Assembly: GCA_965243695.1 (NCBI GenBank)
Contig: CBDEWC010000026.1
Coordinates: 161,679-225,678, forward strand
From: JAKVCB01 sp965243695
GTDB taxonomy: Bacteria; Planctomycetota; Planctomycetia; Pirellulales; Lacipirellulaceae
DNA length: 64,000 bases
Direction of reading: 5' to 3'
This document shows positions 45,873 through 55,414 of the stretch, one piece after another; the stretch's first letter is position 1; every line of letters begins with the position of its first letter. The position numbers and the translations under genes are program-made. The notes beneath the pieces were generated by a model. The model had not been told where the DNA came from, did not search any database, and saw only the letters and a list, made by a program, of their open reading frames with translations.

Positions 45873-47024
45873 ATGAAAAGTCTCAAGCGGGTGGTGGTTG
45901 TCGGTGGTGGGGTGGGTGGTCTGACCGTTGCCCTGGCGCTGCATCGGGCAGGTATTGTTGTGGAGGTTCACGAACGTCACGACTCGTTTCAGCACCATAC
46001 CACGGGTTTTACGATTTGGTCGCACGCGGTCGCCAGCCTGTTGGATTTGGGTGTTTCTCTCGAGTCGGCGGGGCAGCCCATCGAACAGACTGAAATTCGC
46101 AACCAAGCGGGAGAGCTGATTTGCCGCATGCCGGTCGGAGAAATCTCGCGATCTCTGGGTGCCGATAGTTACGAGATGCAGCGGGGCGCAATGCTGAAGG
46201 CCATCGCAGCCGAACTGCCTGATGGCACACTCCACTGGGATTCCGAGTGTGTAGGAATCGAAGAAGGGTCCGGCCAGGCTTGTGTCCGCATGGCGGATGG
46301 ATCTCAACACCAGGCCGATCTTGTGATTGGGGCAGATGGAATCCACTCGGTCACCCGTGAAGTGGTTGCCGGAAAGGTGGCGCTTCGTCCGTCCGGTTAT
46401 TGTGGGGCGGCGGCCGTAATCCAGTTTTCGCACCCTGATTGTCCACCGCACACACATATCGACGTCTGGGGCCATGGCGGTAAAGCGGGTATCGCTGACA
46501 TCGGACAGGGACAATTGCGCTGGTACACCACCTGGAAGGTGCCTCGTAAAGAGCACGGCCCACAGGCGGGTCGTCGGAGTAAAGCCGAGATGCTCGATCA
46601 CCTGGAAAGCTGGCATGGGCCGATTGGCGATCTCGTCAGAGCCACCCCCGAAAGCCAGATCCGGCAAAATATCCCTTCGGACATCGCCCCTATCACGCGT
46701 TGGTTTCAGGGACGAGTGGTGCTCTTGGGGGATGCGGCCCACGCAACGACGCCTTTTGCCGCGATGGGCGCCAACATGGCGATCGAAGATTCCATGGAAC
46801 TTGCCAACCTGATTGGCGGTTGTGAGGATATCGAGCAAGCGCTTGACGATTTTCAGGATTTGCGAAAAAAGAGGACCGAGGGGATTGTCAAACATGGCCG
46901 GTTTATGGCTCGCATGACCCAACTCCACAGTCCGCTGGCCGCGTGGCTCCGCGACCAGGCCTTCCTGCACATGCCGGCTGAGGAAATAGAGAGGGTTACC
47001 AAGGAAATGGCATCGGGCAGTTAG
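45873..47024 (+). CDS. FAD-dependent monooxygenase
   Basis: The ~383-residue flavoprotein (ATG 45873, MKSLKRVVVVGG; an in-frame TTG lies 12 codons upstream) belongs to the p-hydroxybenzoate-hydroxylase-like class A flavin monooxygenases. It has the dinucleotide site VVVVGGGVGGLTVALAL, the DG motif LVIGADGIHSVTR and the GD motif VVLLGDAAHATTPFAAMGANMAIED. Such enzymes hydroxylate aromatic or heterocyclic compounds using NAD(P)H. An MFS transporter gene follows 43 bp downstream on the same strand, which suggests co-transcribed uptake and oxidation of an organic acid. The substrate is unproven. Confidence 0.85.
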   Translation: MKSLKRVVVVGGGVGGLTVALALHRAGIVVEVHERHDSFQHHTTGFTIWSHAVASLLDLGVSLESAGQPIEQTEIRNQAGELICRMPVGEISRSLGADSYEMQRGAMLKAIAAELPDGTLHWDSECVGIEEGSGQACVRMADGSQHQADLVIGADGIHSVTREVVAGKVALRPSGYCGAAAVIQFSHPDCPPHTHIDVWGHGGKAGIADIGQGQLRWYTTWKVPRKEHGPQAGRRSKAEMLDHLESWHGPIGDLVRATPESQIRQNIPSDIAPITRWFQGRVVLLGDAAHATTPFAAMGANMAIEDSMELANLIGGCEDIEQALDDFQDLRKKRTEGIVKHGRFMARMTQLHSPLAAWLRDQAFLHMPAEEIERVTKEMASGS

Positions 47025-47067
47025 GGCCAGATTACCGGACCATTCACACCACAGGATATTTGTCAGT

Positions 47068-48297
47068 ATGCGCATGACCACCTCAGAAACGATTTCCGGC
47101 CGGGGATGGGCAATTGCGACCCTCGCCGGGCTGCTCTGCCTGCTCAACTATTTTGACCGCGTGGTGATTTCGTATGCGATCGAACCCATTCAAAAAGATT
47201 TTGGCGTGGACAATGCCAGCTTTGGCCTGGCCATGAGTCTATTCGCCCTGGGGGCGATTGCGATCAACGGCATCTCGGGCGTGTTGCTTGACCGGTTCGG
47301 TGTACGCATCGTGTGGCTTGTTGGACTGGCTGTTTGGTCGGCAGCCATGTTCTTGTTGGGGCTCATGCATAGTTGGTGGTTGTTTCTCGTGTTCCGGGTT
47401 TTTCTCGGGCTTGGCGAGGGAGTGAACTTTCCTGCCATGAACCGGGCAATTTACGATTGGATTCCCCAAAAACACGCAGCCCGGGCCGTTTCGGTCACCC
47501 TGATTGGCGTCCCCGGTGCGCTCTTGTTGGGGGGGCCACTCTTTAGCCTGTTGATCGGAAAAGCCGGGTGGCGTTCAACCTTTGAACTGCTCGGTTTTGG
47601 TGGCGCGGTTATGTTTCTGGTGTGTATTTTCCTGTATCGAGATCCATCGAGGGCCAGGTCCACTTCCAAGCCTACGCGGCACGACTATTTTCAGCTGTTG
47701 AAAAACCCCACCTTACTGGCCACCTCGTGGTCTTTTTTTGGCTTTGGAGCCATCCTCTTTTTTGGCCTCACCTGGTTCCCCGGCTACTTTGAGCAACAGT
47801 GGGACGTGAAGCTTCAACAAATTGGATGGTTCAGCACTGCGCCATGGGCTCTCTCGATCGTGGGGATGCTGCTGGTGGGATATTTCTCTGACCGTCTTTT
47901 TCTGCGAACGGGCAGTGTCCGAAAGGGACGCGTCCACCTGATCTGGGTTTTTCAATTGATGGCCGCGCTGAGTTTTGTGCCGCTGTTGTTCATTGAGTCA
48001 AAGGAGTGGGCCATTGTTTGGCTGTCGCTCGGTATCGGCATGTCGATGTCGCCCAACGGCCCGTACTACTCCATTTGTAGCGACCTGTTTCCCAGGCAGT
48101 CCGGCGCAGCTACGGGAATCCTGGTGACGTTTTTTTCTGCCTCGGGGGTGATTATGCCGTGGCTGGTCGGCTGGCTGACGGAAACTTTCGGAGGTTTTGA
48201 CGTTGCGTTCGGCGTGATGGCCGGGATTGTTGCATCCGGAGCGCTGGGAATGCTGTTGTTCGCCAGAGGTGAGCCGGCCCCATCGACCGGTTCGTAA
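47068..48297 (+). CDS. MFS transporter, anion:cation symporter (ACS)-like
   Basis: The 409-residue membrane protein has 12 predicted segments. It begins LAGLLCLLNYFDRVVISYAIEPIQKDFG and has GVLLDRFGVRIVWLVGL in the 2-3 loop and GEGVNFPAMNRAIYDWIP, all typical of ACS-family transporters for sugar acids and aromatic acids. It lies 43 bp after the FAD monooxygenase gene and is probably co-transcribed with it. Two Met codons (47068, 47074) could start the protein. Confidence 0.85.
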   Translation: MRMTTSETISGRGWAIATLAGLLCLLNYFDRVVISYAIEPIQKDFGVDNASFGLAMSLFALGAIAINGISGVLLDRFGVRIVWLVGLAVWSAAMFLLGLMHSWWLFLVFRVFLGLGEGVNFPAMNRAIYDWIPQKHAARAVSVTLIGVPGALLLGGPLFSLLIGKAGWRSTFELLGFGGAVMFLVCIFLYRDPSRARSTSKPTRHDYFQLLKNPTLLATSWSFFGFGAILFFGLTWFPGYFEQQWDVKLQQIGWFSTAPWALSIVGMLLVGYFSDRLFLRTGSVRKGRVHLIWVFQLMAALSFVPLLFIESKEWAIVWLSLGIGMSMSPNGPYYSICSDLFPRQSGAATGILVTFFSASGVIMPWLVGWLTETFGGFDVAFGVMAGIVASGALGMLLFARGEPAPSTGS

Positions 48298-48481
48298 TGG
48301 TTTTCATCTGGTACCGTATTGAGCCTCAACCCATCCGCATTCATGGGGAAACACTCCTGCCCCCGTCGAACGGAGCGGAAGGAAAAATTCTTGGGGGGAG
48401 TAACGTAGGCCGACGGCAACCGATTCGCATGGAGAGGGAGGCATCCATGGGAATCGAATTTGCCGCCGGCCAGGGCAAACG

Positions 48482-48509
48482 GCGGGCTGCCTGCTTGAGG
48501 CGGCCCGCA
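48482..48509 (-). terminator. hairpin downstream of a PEP-CTERM gene
   Basis: gcgggctgcct and aggcggcccgc pair over 11 positions with one G-T pair and a five-base loop, just after the stop of the minus-strand gene at 48524. There is no T run, so termination is only likely. Confidence 0.35.
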
Positions 48510-48523
48510 GACTTCCGGACGAA

Positions 48524-49291
48524 TCAATGGGTTGGTCTGCGCCGCGATCGGCATCCTGCGAGCATCATGCCCACCGTTAACAGGAGGCCAGTCGTGGGTT
48601 CGGGGACGAGGCTTGTACTGTCGGTATCCTGCCAGAACACCATTTCCGTCAGGTCGAGGCCATCAAGGCCTGCCTCGGCGCCGGCGATCAGTCCCTCTTG
48701 CGAATAAAAACGGATGTCGAGAATGCGAAACAAATCGCCTCGGGGGCCAAGCGGATCGGAGTCAATTTTGACCTGGTCCTCATAGGTCGCCATGATGTCG
48801 AACCAGGCTGGATACGGGTTTGGGGTTGTGAGAAAATCTTCCCCTTTTTCCGAGCCCGGCGTACCGTTGTAGTCGCCACTAAAATCCTTCTCGCGGTCGA
48901 ACAAGACGGAATTCTCGACTACGCCCGCGGCCAAACCATCGAACCTTAGGCCGGTTAATCGACCTTTACCTGTTTGGTTGTACTGCAGCTTCCAGGAGTT
49001 CAGAAACGTATCTCCCGTCTGAACCACACTCCAGTCGCCCGTCGCTCCCACCGCAGCGCCCTGATCGGCGGTGCCTGTGGCTGCCCAGCTTACCGTTTCA
49101 TCAGCCGCATTGGAAAAGAAAGCAGTCACTTCCATGCCGGCCATCAGTTCTCCGGTGGTCTTGTAGTTGGCGACCGCGGGAATGTTTTGGGTGGTTCCTG
49201 GGATTGATTGGTACATGGTGACAGCCCCAGTTGTGGTGGCGGTCATAAAAGTTCCCATCAGGATAAAAGTCGTAAGCAGTTTGCGGGTCAT
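48524..49291 (-). CDS. PEP-CTERM protein
   Basis: The 255-residue secreted protein has a signal peptide (TTFILMGTFMTATTTGA) and a PEP-CTERM sorting tail: VPEPTTG, a hydrophobic stretch, then a final Arg-rich CRSRRRPTH. The tail directs exosortase-dependent surface anchoring. The body (ETVSWAATGTADQGAAVG, LTGLRFDGLAAGVVENSVLFD, FDIMATYEDQVKID) resembles, in order of elements, the proteins at 51743-52498 and 55415-56422, so it seems a divergent paralogue. A GGAG site lies 9 bp before the ATG. Molecular role unknown. Confidence 0.8.
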   Translation of the reverse strand: MTRKLLTTFILMGTFMTATTTGAVTMYQSIPGTTQNIPAVANYKTTGELMAGMEVTAFFSNAADETVSWAATGTADQGAAVGATGDWSVVQTGDTFLNSWKLQYNQTGKGRLTGLRFDGLAAGVVENSVLFDREKDFSGDYNGTPGSEKGEDFLTTPNPYPAWFDIMATYEDQVKIDSDPLGPRGDLFRILDIRFYSQEGLIAGAEAGLDGLDLTEMVFWQDTDSTSLVPEPTTGLLLTVGMMLAGCRSRRRPTH

Positions 49292-49465
49292 AAGTGTATC
49301 TCCTAGCGAACAGGAAAAGTGCGGCTGCAGCCTCGCGGAGGACGACAGCGGGGGACACCCTGCAAATCAACAAAGGTGGCCGCAGCCCGACAGGGAAAAT
49401 CGCCCTTTTTCCTGGGTGGCGTTGAACGGGCTCAGCGGAGTGGCTGCCATCAAAGGTTAGGAGCC

Positions 49466-49516
49466 AAAAAAAAGGGCCGAGGCGGCACGAAGATTATTAT
49501 CTCCAGCCGCCTCGGC
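49466..49516 (-). terminator. intrinsic terminator of the matrixin gene
   Basis: A perfect 11-bp stem, gccgaggcggc (49476-49486) with gccgcctcggc (49506-49516), is followed on the minus strand by CCC and eight T residues (A run at 49466-49473). It lies 34 bp after the stop codon of the gene at 49550. Confidence 0.8.
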
Positions 49517-49549
49517 AAGTGGGTAGATTTATATATTCACCGGAGCCCG

Positions 49550-51277
49550 TCAGGCTGCGACGTGGTGTCGACGACGGTTCAAAGCCAGTCCAAGCAGGGC
49601 GGTACCAAGCAACAATAAGGTGGCCGGTTCTGGCACTCGGTTGATACCGACGATGGGCGTATCACCTACCAGGACGAAGTTACCGATAATGGCTGCGTCG
49701 TTCTTCGTTTTCGCAAAGACAAACAACTCGCGCCCAGCCAACTCGGGCATGTTGAGATGAATTGCATTCGCATCATCGCCTGCCTCGCCGTCAAACAAGA
49801 CAACCAGTTCTTCTCCGTTATCGAACGTGCGCGATCCAAGATCGAATTCCTGGTAAAGGCCTTTGGCCTCGAGTTCTGCCAACATCGGGCCGTTGAGGTC
49901 GGGCAATTCCAGATCCATTCCATCGACGGCAGCGATGCCGAACTCTATCAATTCTGCTGACGTTGCCGTGGTATTGGTGAGAATCAGGCCACGACCGCTG
50001 ACCAACTGGCGGCCGCGCGTGGTCAGGCCATCGGCCTCCTCGGCGTCGGGAGTGACACCCACCACCTCGGTGCGGAGAAATTGGTTCACATTGAGCAGTG
50101 GGGCGCTACTACTGGTCCCATCCGGGTGCTGCACCTCCGCAGAAACAACGGTCCAGTCCCAAACGTCCTGCTCCAGCCCCACGTGAATTACATCCGAAGG
50201 GGCAAACGGAGAAGGACTCCCAGAAACCTGCGGGTCACTCCAGACGTGCAGTAAATCATCTTTCGCGTTGGGGCCAACCGGCGTATTGGTATAGCTGTCA
50301 AAGTGACGACCCGTATTGCCATCATAATGCCATTGCGGATCAGGATTGTCCGTACCACTCGTTTGAATTTCAAATCCAGCGGTGGGCTTGCCGGAAATAT
50401 TTTCGTAATCCCAATTGGCATGCAAGACGCGAAAACCCATTGGTGTTGCCGAAGTGGAATTGAAGGTCACGATTCCTGAAACTGCTTCACCGCCCTGCCT
50501 GTGGTCGGCGTTGTCGCGGTAATAGTAACTAGGTCCACCTTGGGCCCAGGTGTTGGAATTCGGCAAAGAGGCGGCACCGATCGTAATATCTGGCGTTCCG
50601 GTCGCGATTTCGGTGAAATTCAGATCGGTGTTTCCATAGACGTAGCTGTAGGCGGTCAATTCGTCCTGGCTGAGAATGTGATTGTAGTCACCACTATTAA
50701 TCCAGCTCCGCATCACCTCGTTGTTCTGATCGTTTTGCACGACCAATCCGCCAGCCGTGGTTCCATAGTTGCGATTGACGGCATCTGCCTGGTTTGGATG
50801 GTGCAACCCGAGCACATGGCCGATTTCGTGGACTGCGATGGAACGAATATCCCCGAACGGCTGGGCTCCGTTTGCCCGGTTGTAGGAATAGGTCGATCCA
50901 TTGGCAGTGGTGGAGGCCTGGTCCCACTGGTCGAATGCCAGACGAATCTGATCGCGAATCTGATTGTCGTTGGTAAAACTTGCGTCGAATCCGAAGGTGA
51001 TGTTCGTCACTGCGGATCCCGGAGTTCCCCAAGAAACAAAGTCGTTGGGGTTATTGATAAGATCGGAAAACCCGGAAGGATCAAGCGCCGGGTCACTGGC
51101 AAAGGTACCGAACCCATAAACGAGTGACGGGTGCCCACCCACCAGCATCAACAAACAGAGGATCACCTTGAATGTTGTCCGTAGTTTTGGGAGTCGCCAA
51201 AGCACGCAGGCTGCGATGCTTGGTTCCACGGGATGAAGGTTACATGTGGTTAACTTAACTCGGCTGGGATCGTTCAT
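49550..51277 (-). CDS. matrixin-family zinc metalloprotease with PEP-CTERM tail
   Basis: The 575-residue protein has a signal or anchor segment (VILCLLMLVGG, about 38-48). Its catalytic domain contains the metzincin zinc site HEIGHVLGLHH (150-160) and a following NNEVMRSW, where the Met is the probable Met-turn. The central part looks beta-rich (WHYDGNTGRHFDSYTN, VIHVGLEQDVWDW). The C-terminus is a PEP-CTERM tail: VPEPATLLLLGTALLGLALNRRRHH. It is probably a secreted or surface-anchored protease. The start codon is uncertain, because 30 polar residues precede the signal segment. Confidence 0.85.
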   Translation of the reverse strand: MNDPSRVKLTTCNLHPVEPSIAACVLWRLPKLRTTFKVILCLLMLVGGHPSLVYGFGTFASDPALDPSGFSDLINNPNDFVSWGTPGSAVTNITFGFDASFTNDNQIRDQIRLAFDQWDQASTTANGSTYSYNRANGAQPFGDIRSIAVHEIGHVLGLHHPNQADAVNRNYGTTAGGLVVQNDQNNEVMRSWINSGDYNHILSQDELTAYSYVYGNTDLNFTEIATGTPDITIGAASLPNSNTWAQGGPSYYYRDNADHRQGGEAVSGIVTFNSTSATPMGFRVLHANWDYENISGKPTAGFEIQTSGTDNPDPQWHYDGNTGRHFDSYTNTPVGPNAKDDLLHVWSDPQVSGSPSPFAPSDVIHVGLEQDVWDWTVVSAEVQHPDGTSSSAPLLNVNQFLRTEVVGVTPDAEEADGLTTRGRQLVSGRGLILTNTTATSAELIEFGIAAVDGMDLELPDLNGPMLAELEAKGLYQEFDLGSRTFDNGEELVVLFDGEAGDDANAIHLNMPELAGRELFVFAKTKNDAAIIGNFVLVGDTPIVGINRVPEPATLLLLGTALLGLALNRRRHHVAA

Positions 51278-51742
51278 TATCGGTACTCGCTTTCAGGAAC
51301 ACACTTTAGTAAAGGCGTTGTCTCCTACATGAATTACGCACACTCTCTTGGCGTGCGACGAAGCTTTAGAGTGCAGCATGTCGAAAAACGCAATTCCCAT
51401 CCGTGGGATGTTTTTGCGACCGAGTGCATTCTTATAACTGCTGGACCCCCAGACTGGCCCCACACAAGCCAGGCAGTGCCTCGGCGGGATTGCGGTCTGG
51501 GTGGTCTTTCGAGGTTCGCTACTCCTGGCAGGTGTTCGCGGGGCGCGAACTGGAAAACCCTGGCCCCCTGGACTTTGCCCAGTGGTAGGCCGCTGTGGTA
51601 CGCAATTCCCAACTTCACCGACCAGGAGTACCTGAACCTCTTTCTTCAACCAACACTTTGGTTACGCTTTTTTAAAAGAAACTTTAAAGCTCTTTTCAGA
51701 CGGGCTTGGACTGTCAGATACCGGGCTTTCGCTCGGAACGTT
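51278..51742. other. intergenic region, no gene seen
   Basis: This 465-bp gap between two minus-strand PEP-CTERM genes must hold the promoter of the matrixin gene. Open frames here are shadows. An A/T-rich stretch (51670-51700) lies downstream of the gene at 51743, but no clean stem accompanies it. Confidence 0.4.
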
Positions 51743-52498
51743 TCAACGGCCGAATCGAATGCGTCCGCATCCGGCGATCATTGCAGTGAGTCCCAAGAGC
51801 AGAAAACTCGCGGGCTCTGGAATGTTTCGCACAGCGTCGCTGTCAGCCACGTAGCTGAGCACATCGTCGGAGATGAAAGTTCGCGTAAAGTCAATCCGCA
51901 GGCCACGGTAAAGATCCTTCTGGGGCGAACTTGCGGTCAGGGCGACTGCGTCCCGGTAGGTCACATCGATATCCCATCCGAGCGTGCTATTACTGCCGGC
52001 CGCAATCAGCCCGAGCCACGGATCGCTGCCGCCGACGCTACCTGGCGTGCCAGGCGTGGGTTCGTTATCGTCGAACGCCCCAATTTGACGATCGGGCATC
52101 AGGTCAATTTCAATCCAATCAATGCCGTTTGTACCGATTCCCTGGAGAACCAGGGGATTGCCACCACTTTCGCCTGCAAGGGAGAGTTTCCAGCCCAGCA
52201 TGGCTCCAACGGCCTCTCCACTGGCAGCGCCCGTGGCATTCCAGATGACCGTTTCCATCACGCCAGAGCTCTGTCCGGCAGAGATCTTGGCTCCGGCCAT
52301 TGTGGCCCCGGTGAGGGAAGGGGTGATCCCAGGCACGGTTTGAACCGTGCCTCCGTCTTCAACGACGCTACTGACCATTAGGGCTGCGGTGGCGGGAGCA
52401 GCGACGAAGGCGATCGCCAGTAGGGCGACTGCCACTGGGGTGAAACGGCGAGCCAATTTCTGAACGCTGTTTCTCATAATCGCGGGTTGCTTCTTCAT
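51743..52498 (-). CDS. PEP-CTERM protein, paralogue of the protein at 55415
   Basis: The 251-residue protein starts at ATG 52498 with GAAGGA 10 bp upstream; the open frame extends 88 codons further without a credible start. It has a signal peptide (AVALLAIAFVAAPATA). The body shares GTVQTVPGITPSLTGATMAGA, NPLVLQGIG, EIDLMPDRQIGAFDDN, GTPGSVGGSDPWLGLIA and GWDIDVTYRDAVAL with the protein at 55415-56422. The C-terminus is a PEP-CTERM tail, IPEPASFLLLGLTAMIAGCGR. Surface protein of unknown role. Confidence 0.8.
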   Translation of the reverse strand: MKKQPAIMRNSVQKLARRFTPVAVALLAIAFVAAPATAALMVSSVVEDGGTVQTVPGITPSLTGATMAGAKISAGQSSGVMETVIWNATGAASGEAVGAMLGWKLSLAGESGGNPLVLQGIGTNGIDWIEIDLMPDRQIGAFDDNEPTPGTPGSVGGSDPWLGLIAAGSNSTLGWDIDVTYRDAVALTASSPQKDLYRGLRIDFTRTFISDDVLSYVADSDAVRNIPEPASFLLLGLTAMIAGCGRIRFGR

Positions 52499-52802
52499 CG
52501 TTTTGCTTTCCTTCGGAGTTTGAACAAATTGGTGACAGTTTTCTGAACCAGACGGATAAGTCTCACACGCAACGTGCAATCCGGTATTTCCAGGCCCTAT
52601 TAACAGCCCGGTCACCAAGTGACTCAAGATCCCAGGAATGAACCCGACAGCCAAAAGAAAAGAAACTTTGTGGACTTTGATGAGAAAACGTACTCCGGAG
52701 GCCATAAGGCACGCCGTATTGCCAAAAAAGCCTAAAACACAGTACATCGGCGGGCCCGGCAAGGGTCCAAGACGCCAATTCTAATTCGTTAAAAGAAGAA
52801 CC
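52499..52802. other. intergenic region
   Basis: This gap contains the leader of the gene at 51743 (GAAGGA site). At its right end it takes up the T-rich tail of the terminator described at 52787-52856. No gene is seen. Confidence 0.4.
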
Positions 52803-52856
52803 CGTTTCAGGCGGTCGTCCTTTCGCGAGGAAAAGACCGAACCCCTGAAACGGGCT
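52787..52856 (-). terminator. long nested hairpin, intrinsic terminator
   Basis: Arms cccgtttcagg (52803-52813) and cctgaaacggg (52846-52856) are perfectly complementary. An inner stem cggtc/gaccg (52814-52818, 52837-52841) and a central tcct/agga follow. On the minus strand the stem is followed by TTCTTCTTTTAA, 69 bp after the stop of the gene at 52925. Confidence 0.7.
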
Positions 52857-52872
52857 GGAGACTGCCGTTTTC

Positions 52873-52919
52873 AATCGACTTAAAGAAGACGGTTTTCGAA
52901 GTAAAGAATCGACTTAAAG
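52873..52919. repeat. 13-bp direct repeat
   Basis: aatcgacttaaag occurs at 52873-52885 and 52907-52919, between a terminator hairpin and the stop codon of the gene at 52925. It may be a local duplication; no function is evident. Confidence 0.6.
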
Positions 52920-52924
52920 TCAGC

Positions 52925-54835
52925 CTACCTACCCTTTGAAGTTTTGCGGCCGGCCCCTACGCGCCTGGCACGCCCGGTGCGGTGGCCGAGCAATGGGAGC
53001 CCAAAAAGACCACATGCCAGGAGGATTCCGGTGGTGGGCTCTGGCACGGCCAGGAGAAAGACGGCCTGACCGCTGGTGACATACAACCCCGACCCATCCG
53101 CTGTTTTCGCCAGGCTGGCCGCACCGGCAATCGAATGCATGACCTCGGTGCGATTCCCGGTCACGTCGTAAGCCGCCAGAACCCCATTGCCGAGTGGAAT
53201 TCCCGTGGTCGGGTCGAGGTCCCCCTGCTCGAGTACGTACAGGTAGGTTTCGTCGGGGCTGCCGAGCAACGACCCGTCGGCAAACGCCATCTCGAGAGGG
53301 TTGGCCAAGCCAGTGATGAAGGGCATGACCAACTGGCTGGCCTCGTCAACCAGGAGAACCGATCCGGACCCATTTCGGATCGAAACTCCGGTGAACTCGC
53401 CCACGTCTAAAATGAAGGCTTTGTCACCGAAGTGGCTAAAGTCCCCAGATGGCATTTGAAGATCCACTGGGTTGTCGACGCCGAGGTCCGAGATCAAACG
53501 GTTCACGTTGCCCATCGCGTCGACTCCAAGCAAACTCGCGTTTTCCCCCGATCCCATCCCGAGTTGGGTGATCAGCATTTGGGCCCCACCGAAACCCGAT
53601 TCGACGAACGCCAGGCTGCTTGGCATCGCTAAACTCTCACTCAGCACCACCGGTGCGGTCGTCCCTGTGGCCGGATCAATCGTCAATAATCCGGCCGCAT
53701 TGGGGTTTATGTTTCCCCCGTCAAAACCAAAGCTCTGCAGGCCATACACCGCTCCGTCAGGGGACATGACAAGGTCCGAAAGGTACTCGAGGCCCGTAGC
53801 ATTTCCCATGGTGAAGGAGGGCCCGTGGGTTGCGTAACGGGCCGGATCGAGGACCGAGGACGGATCGAGGGACGAAAAGAAAAGTTCCCCCCCAGTTCCG
53901 ACAAGTAAATTTTCTGATTCAACTTGCGTGGCCACCTCGCGAAGCGTACTGCCAAACACCATTGGCGAGGGAATTTGTCCCGGCTCGGGATAGCCACCCG
54001 AGGTCGTCTTGGCCGCGGGCATCGGATATTCAGAAACGGGCGGTGCCCCATTTAAGGTCCAGGAAAAGTCGTGAGAGATCCACGCAGCCGTCGCCGTCAC
54101 CGCACCCGCTGTTCGGCTGGCTGTGACGTGAAGATCAAAATTGACGGCATAGCTTCCATTGGTGATTCCTGTTGCGGCGTCCCCATAAGGCTGGGAGACA
54201 TTCGCCAGGTTTCCGGCCGACGCGGTCCCAAAAGCGGCTGACAAGGTGGTCGGATTCGGCGACGGCCCCGGGGACTGGCTGGCGAAAGGATCGACCGAGA
54301 TCGACGACGTCAGGGAGGTGGTGCCACTGCCTAACAATTTTCCCACGCCAGCGGTGGCAATGTAGTTATGGTAACTTGCGGTTCCCTCCAAAACGCCATC
54401 GGCGCCTTCCGGGGGAGCTTCGGTCACACGGTACCGGCCGGCGACCGACATTGCCCCGGTCGCCTTGCTTCCACTGAAGAGCTTCGTAAATCCGTTGAGG
54501 CCAGCAATGGCCCAGAGTTCGTATTCGGGTGGCGTGTTTGCCGGGTCCGTAATCCGAATCGTGCTGGTTCCGTTTCCTGAATAACGGTAAGGCCCCTGGT
54601 TGACCTTGAGGATTCCCCCGTTTCCATTGTTGAGAGGCGGGCTGATTGAGCCGGCCAGATGAGAATAACTGAGCGTCGTTGCGGCTGCCGGCAACGGGAC
54701 TAGGGCCAGAATTCCAGCGATCCAGAGCGACCGACCGAAGAGACTTCCCCCCCTTTTCATACGCCGGTCCACGCGCTCGATGGATCTGCGAGAAACAAAA
54801 ACTGCCGAGGCCACAAAATCTGATTGCCGTAACAT
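52925..54835 (-). CDS. large PEP-CTERM protein
   Basis: The 636-residue protein starts at ATG 54835, preceded by an excellent GGAGG site six bases away. It has a signal segment (SLWIAGILALVPLPAAATT). The N-terminal half is beta-rich. The C-terminal half reads like a six- or seven-bladed propeller of repeated gene-expression-track-like loops (LVMSPDGAVYGLQSFG, LGVDAMGNVNRLISDLG, LLVDEASQLVMPFITGLANPLEMAFADGS, LAAYDVTGNRTEV). It ends with a PEP-CTERM tail: VPEPTTGILLACGLFGLPLLGHRTGRARR. Probably a surface-anchored propeller protein. Ligand unknown. Confidence 0.8.
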   Translation of the reverse strand: MLRQSDFVASAVFVSRRSIERVDRRMKRGGSLFGRSLWIAGILALVPLPAAATTLSYSHLAGSISPPLNNGNGGILKVNQGPYRYSGNGTSTIRITDPANTPPEYELWAIAGLNGFTKLFSGSKATGAMSVAGRYRVTEAPPEGADGVLEGTASYHNYIATAGVGKLLGSGTTSLTSSISVDPFASQSPGPSPNPTTLSAAFGTASAGNLANVSQPYGDAATGITNGSYAVNFDLHVTASRTAGAVTATAAWISHDFSWTLNGAPPVSEYPMPAAKTTSGGYPEPGQIPSPMVFGSTLREVATQVESENLLVGTGGELFFSSLDPSSVLDPARYATHGPSFTMGNATGLEYLSDLVMSPDGAVYGLQSFGFDGGNINPNAAGLLTIDPATGTTAPVVLSESLAMPSSLAFVESGFGGAQMLITQLGMGSGENASLLGVDAMGNVNRLISDLGVDNPVDLQMPSGDFSHFGDKAFILDVGEFTGVSIRNGSGSVLLVDEASQLVMPFITGLANPLEMAFADGSLLGSPDETYLYVLEQGDLDPTTGIPLGNGVLAAYDVTGNRTEVMHSIAGAASLAKTADGSGLYVTSGQAVFLLAVPEPTTGILLACGLFGLPLLGHRTGRARRVGAGRKTSKGR

Positions 54836-55414
54836 AATTCCCTCCACTCATAGGCCGGTTTGATGACCGACAGAATGCATGATTCCCTGCGATCCACTCC
54901 AGAGACACACCGCTGGCTCCAATCGGGCCCGCTCTTAAGCTGTACAGGGAAGGGAAACCCCGGTTGACCGATGCCAACCGCCGAAGGGTCTTCCTATTCT
55001 GCAAACCGAGATTGGCGCCTTCTTACCGACAGCCAAAACGGCCTTTTATTTGGGGATTCACTCCGGCGAGGGCAATTCGCTGAAAACTCTCGGCGCGGCA
55101 CCAGTGGCTCGAACGCCAACAGGCCATCGTTGATAAACGGCCCCGTTGAGCGTGCCGACCCGTCAACCTGGCTCGATTCGGTTCGTCTTACCCCGAGCCT
55201 GATTTTCGCCCCAGGAACGACCAGGAAATCCCTTAAGTCCTTTTCTGTACGCCACTTAGAGGCAGGCCTCCTAAAGGGGCCGGAAACTTCGGCAGGATGC
55301 CTGTCGGGTGGTCGAGGCCGTCATTGAGTTCCCCTCTACAGACAACAGATCGCCCGCAACCGGAGAGGGCGAACCGAATCCCATCCTTTTTTTTGCTGTG
55401 GAGGCAACCCAACG
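54836..55414. other. divergent intergenic region
   Basis: This 579-bp gap between divergent PEP-CTERM genes should hold both promoters. GGAGG sites serve both starts. A plus-strand frame of about 118 codons (54971-55327) is Ser/Arg-rich and unrecognisable, and I do not accept it as a gene. Confidence 0.4.

Noticed and set aside
45852..47147. A 431-codon open frame on the minus strand
   Set aside because: It is fully antisense to the FAD monooxygenase gene, which has all expected motifs. The antisense product is Arg/His-rich with no domain.
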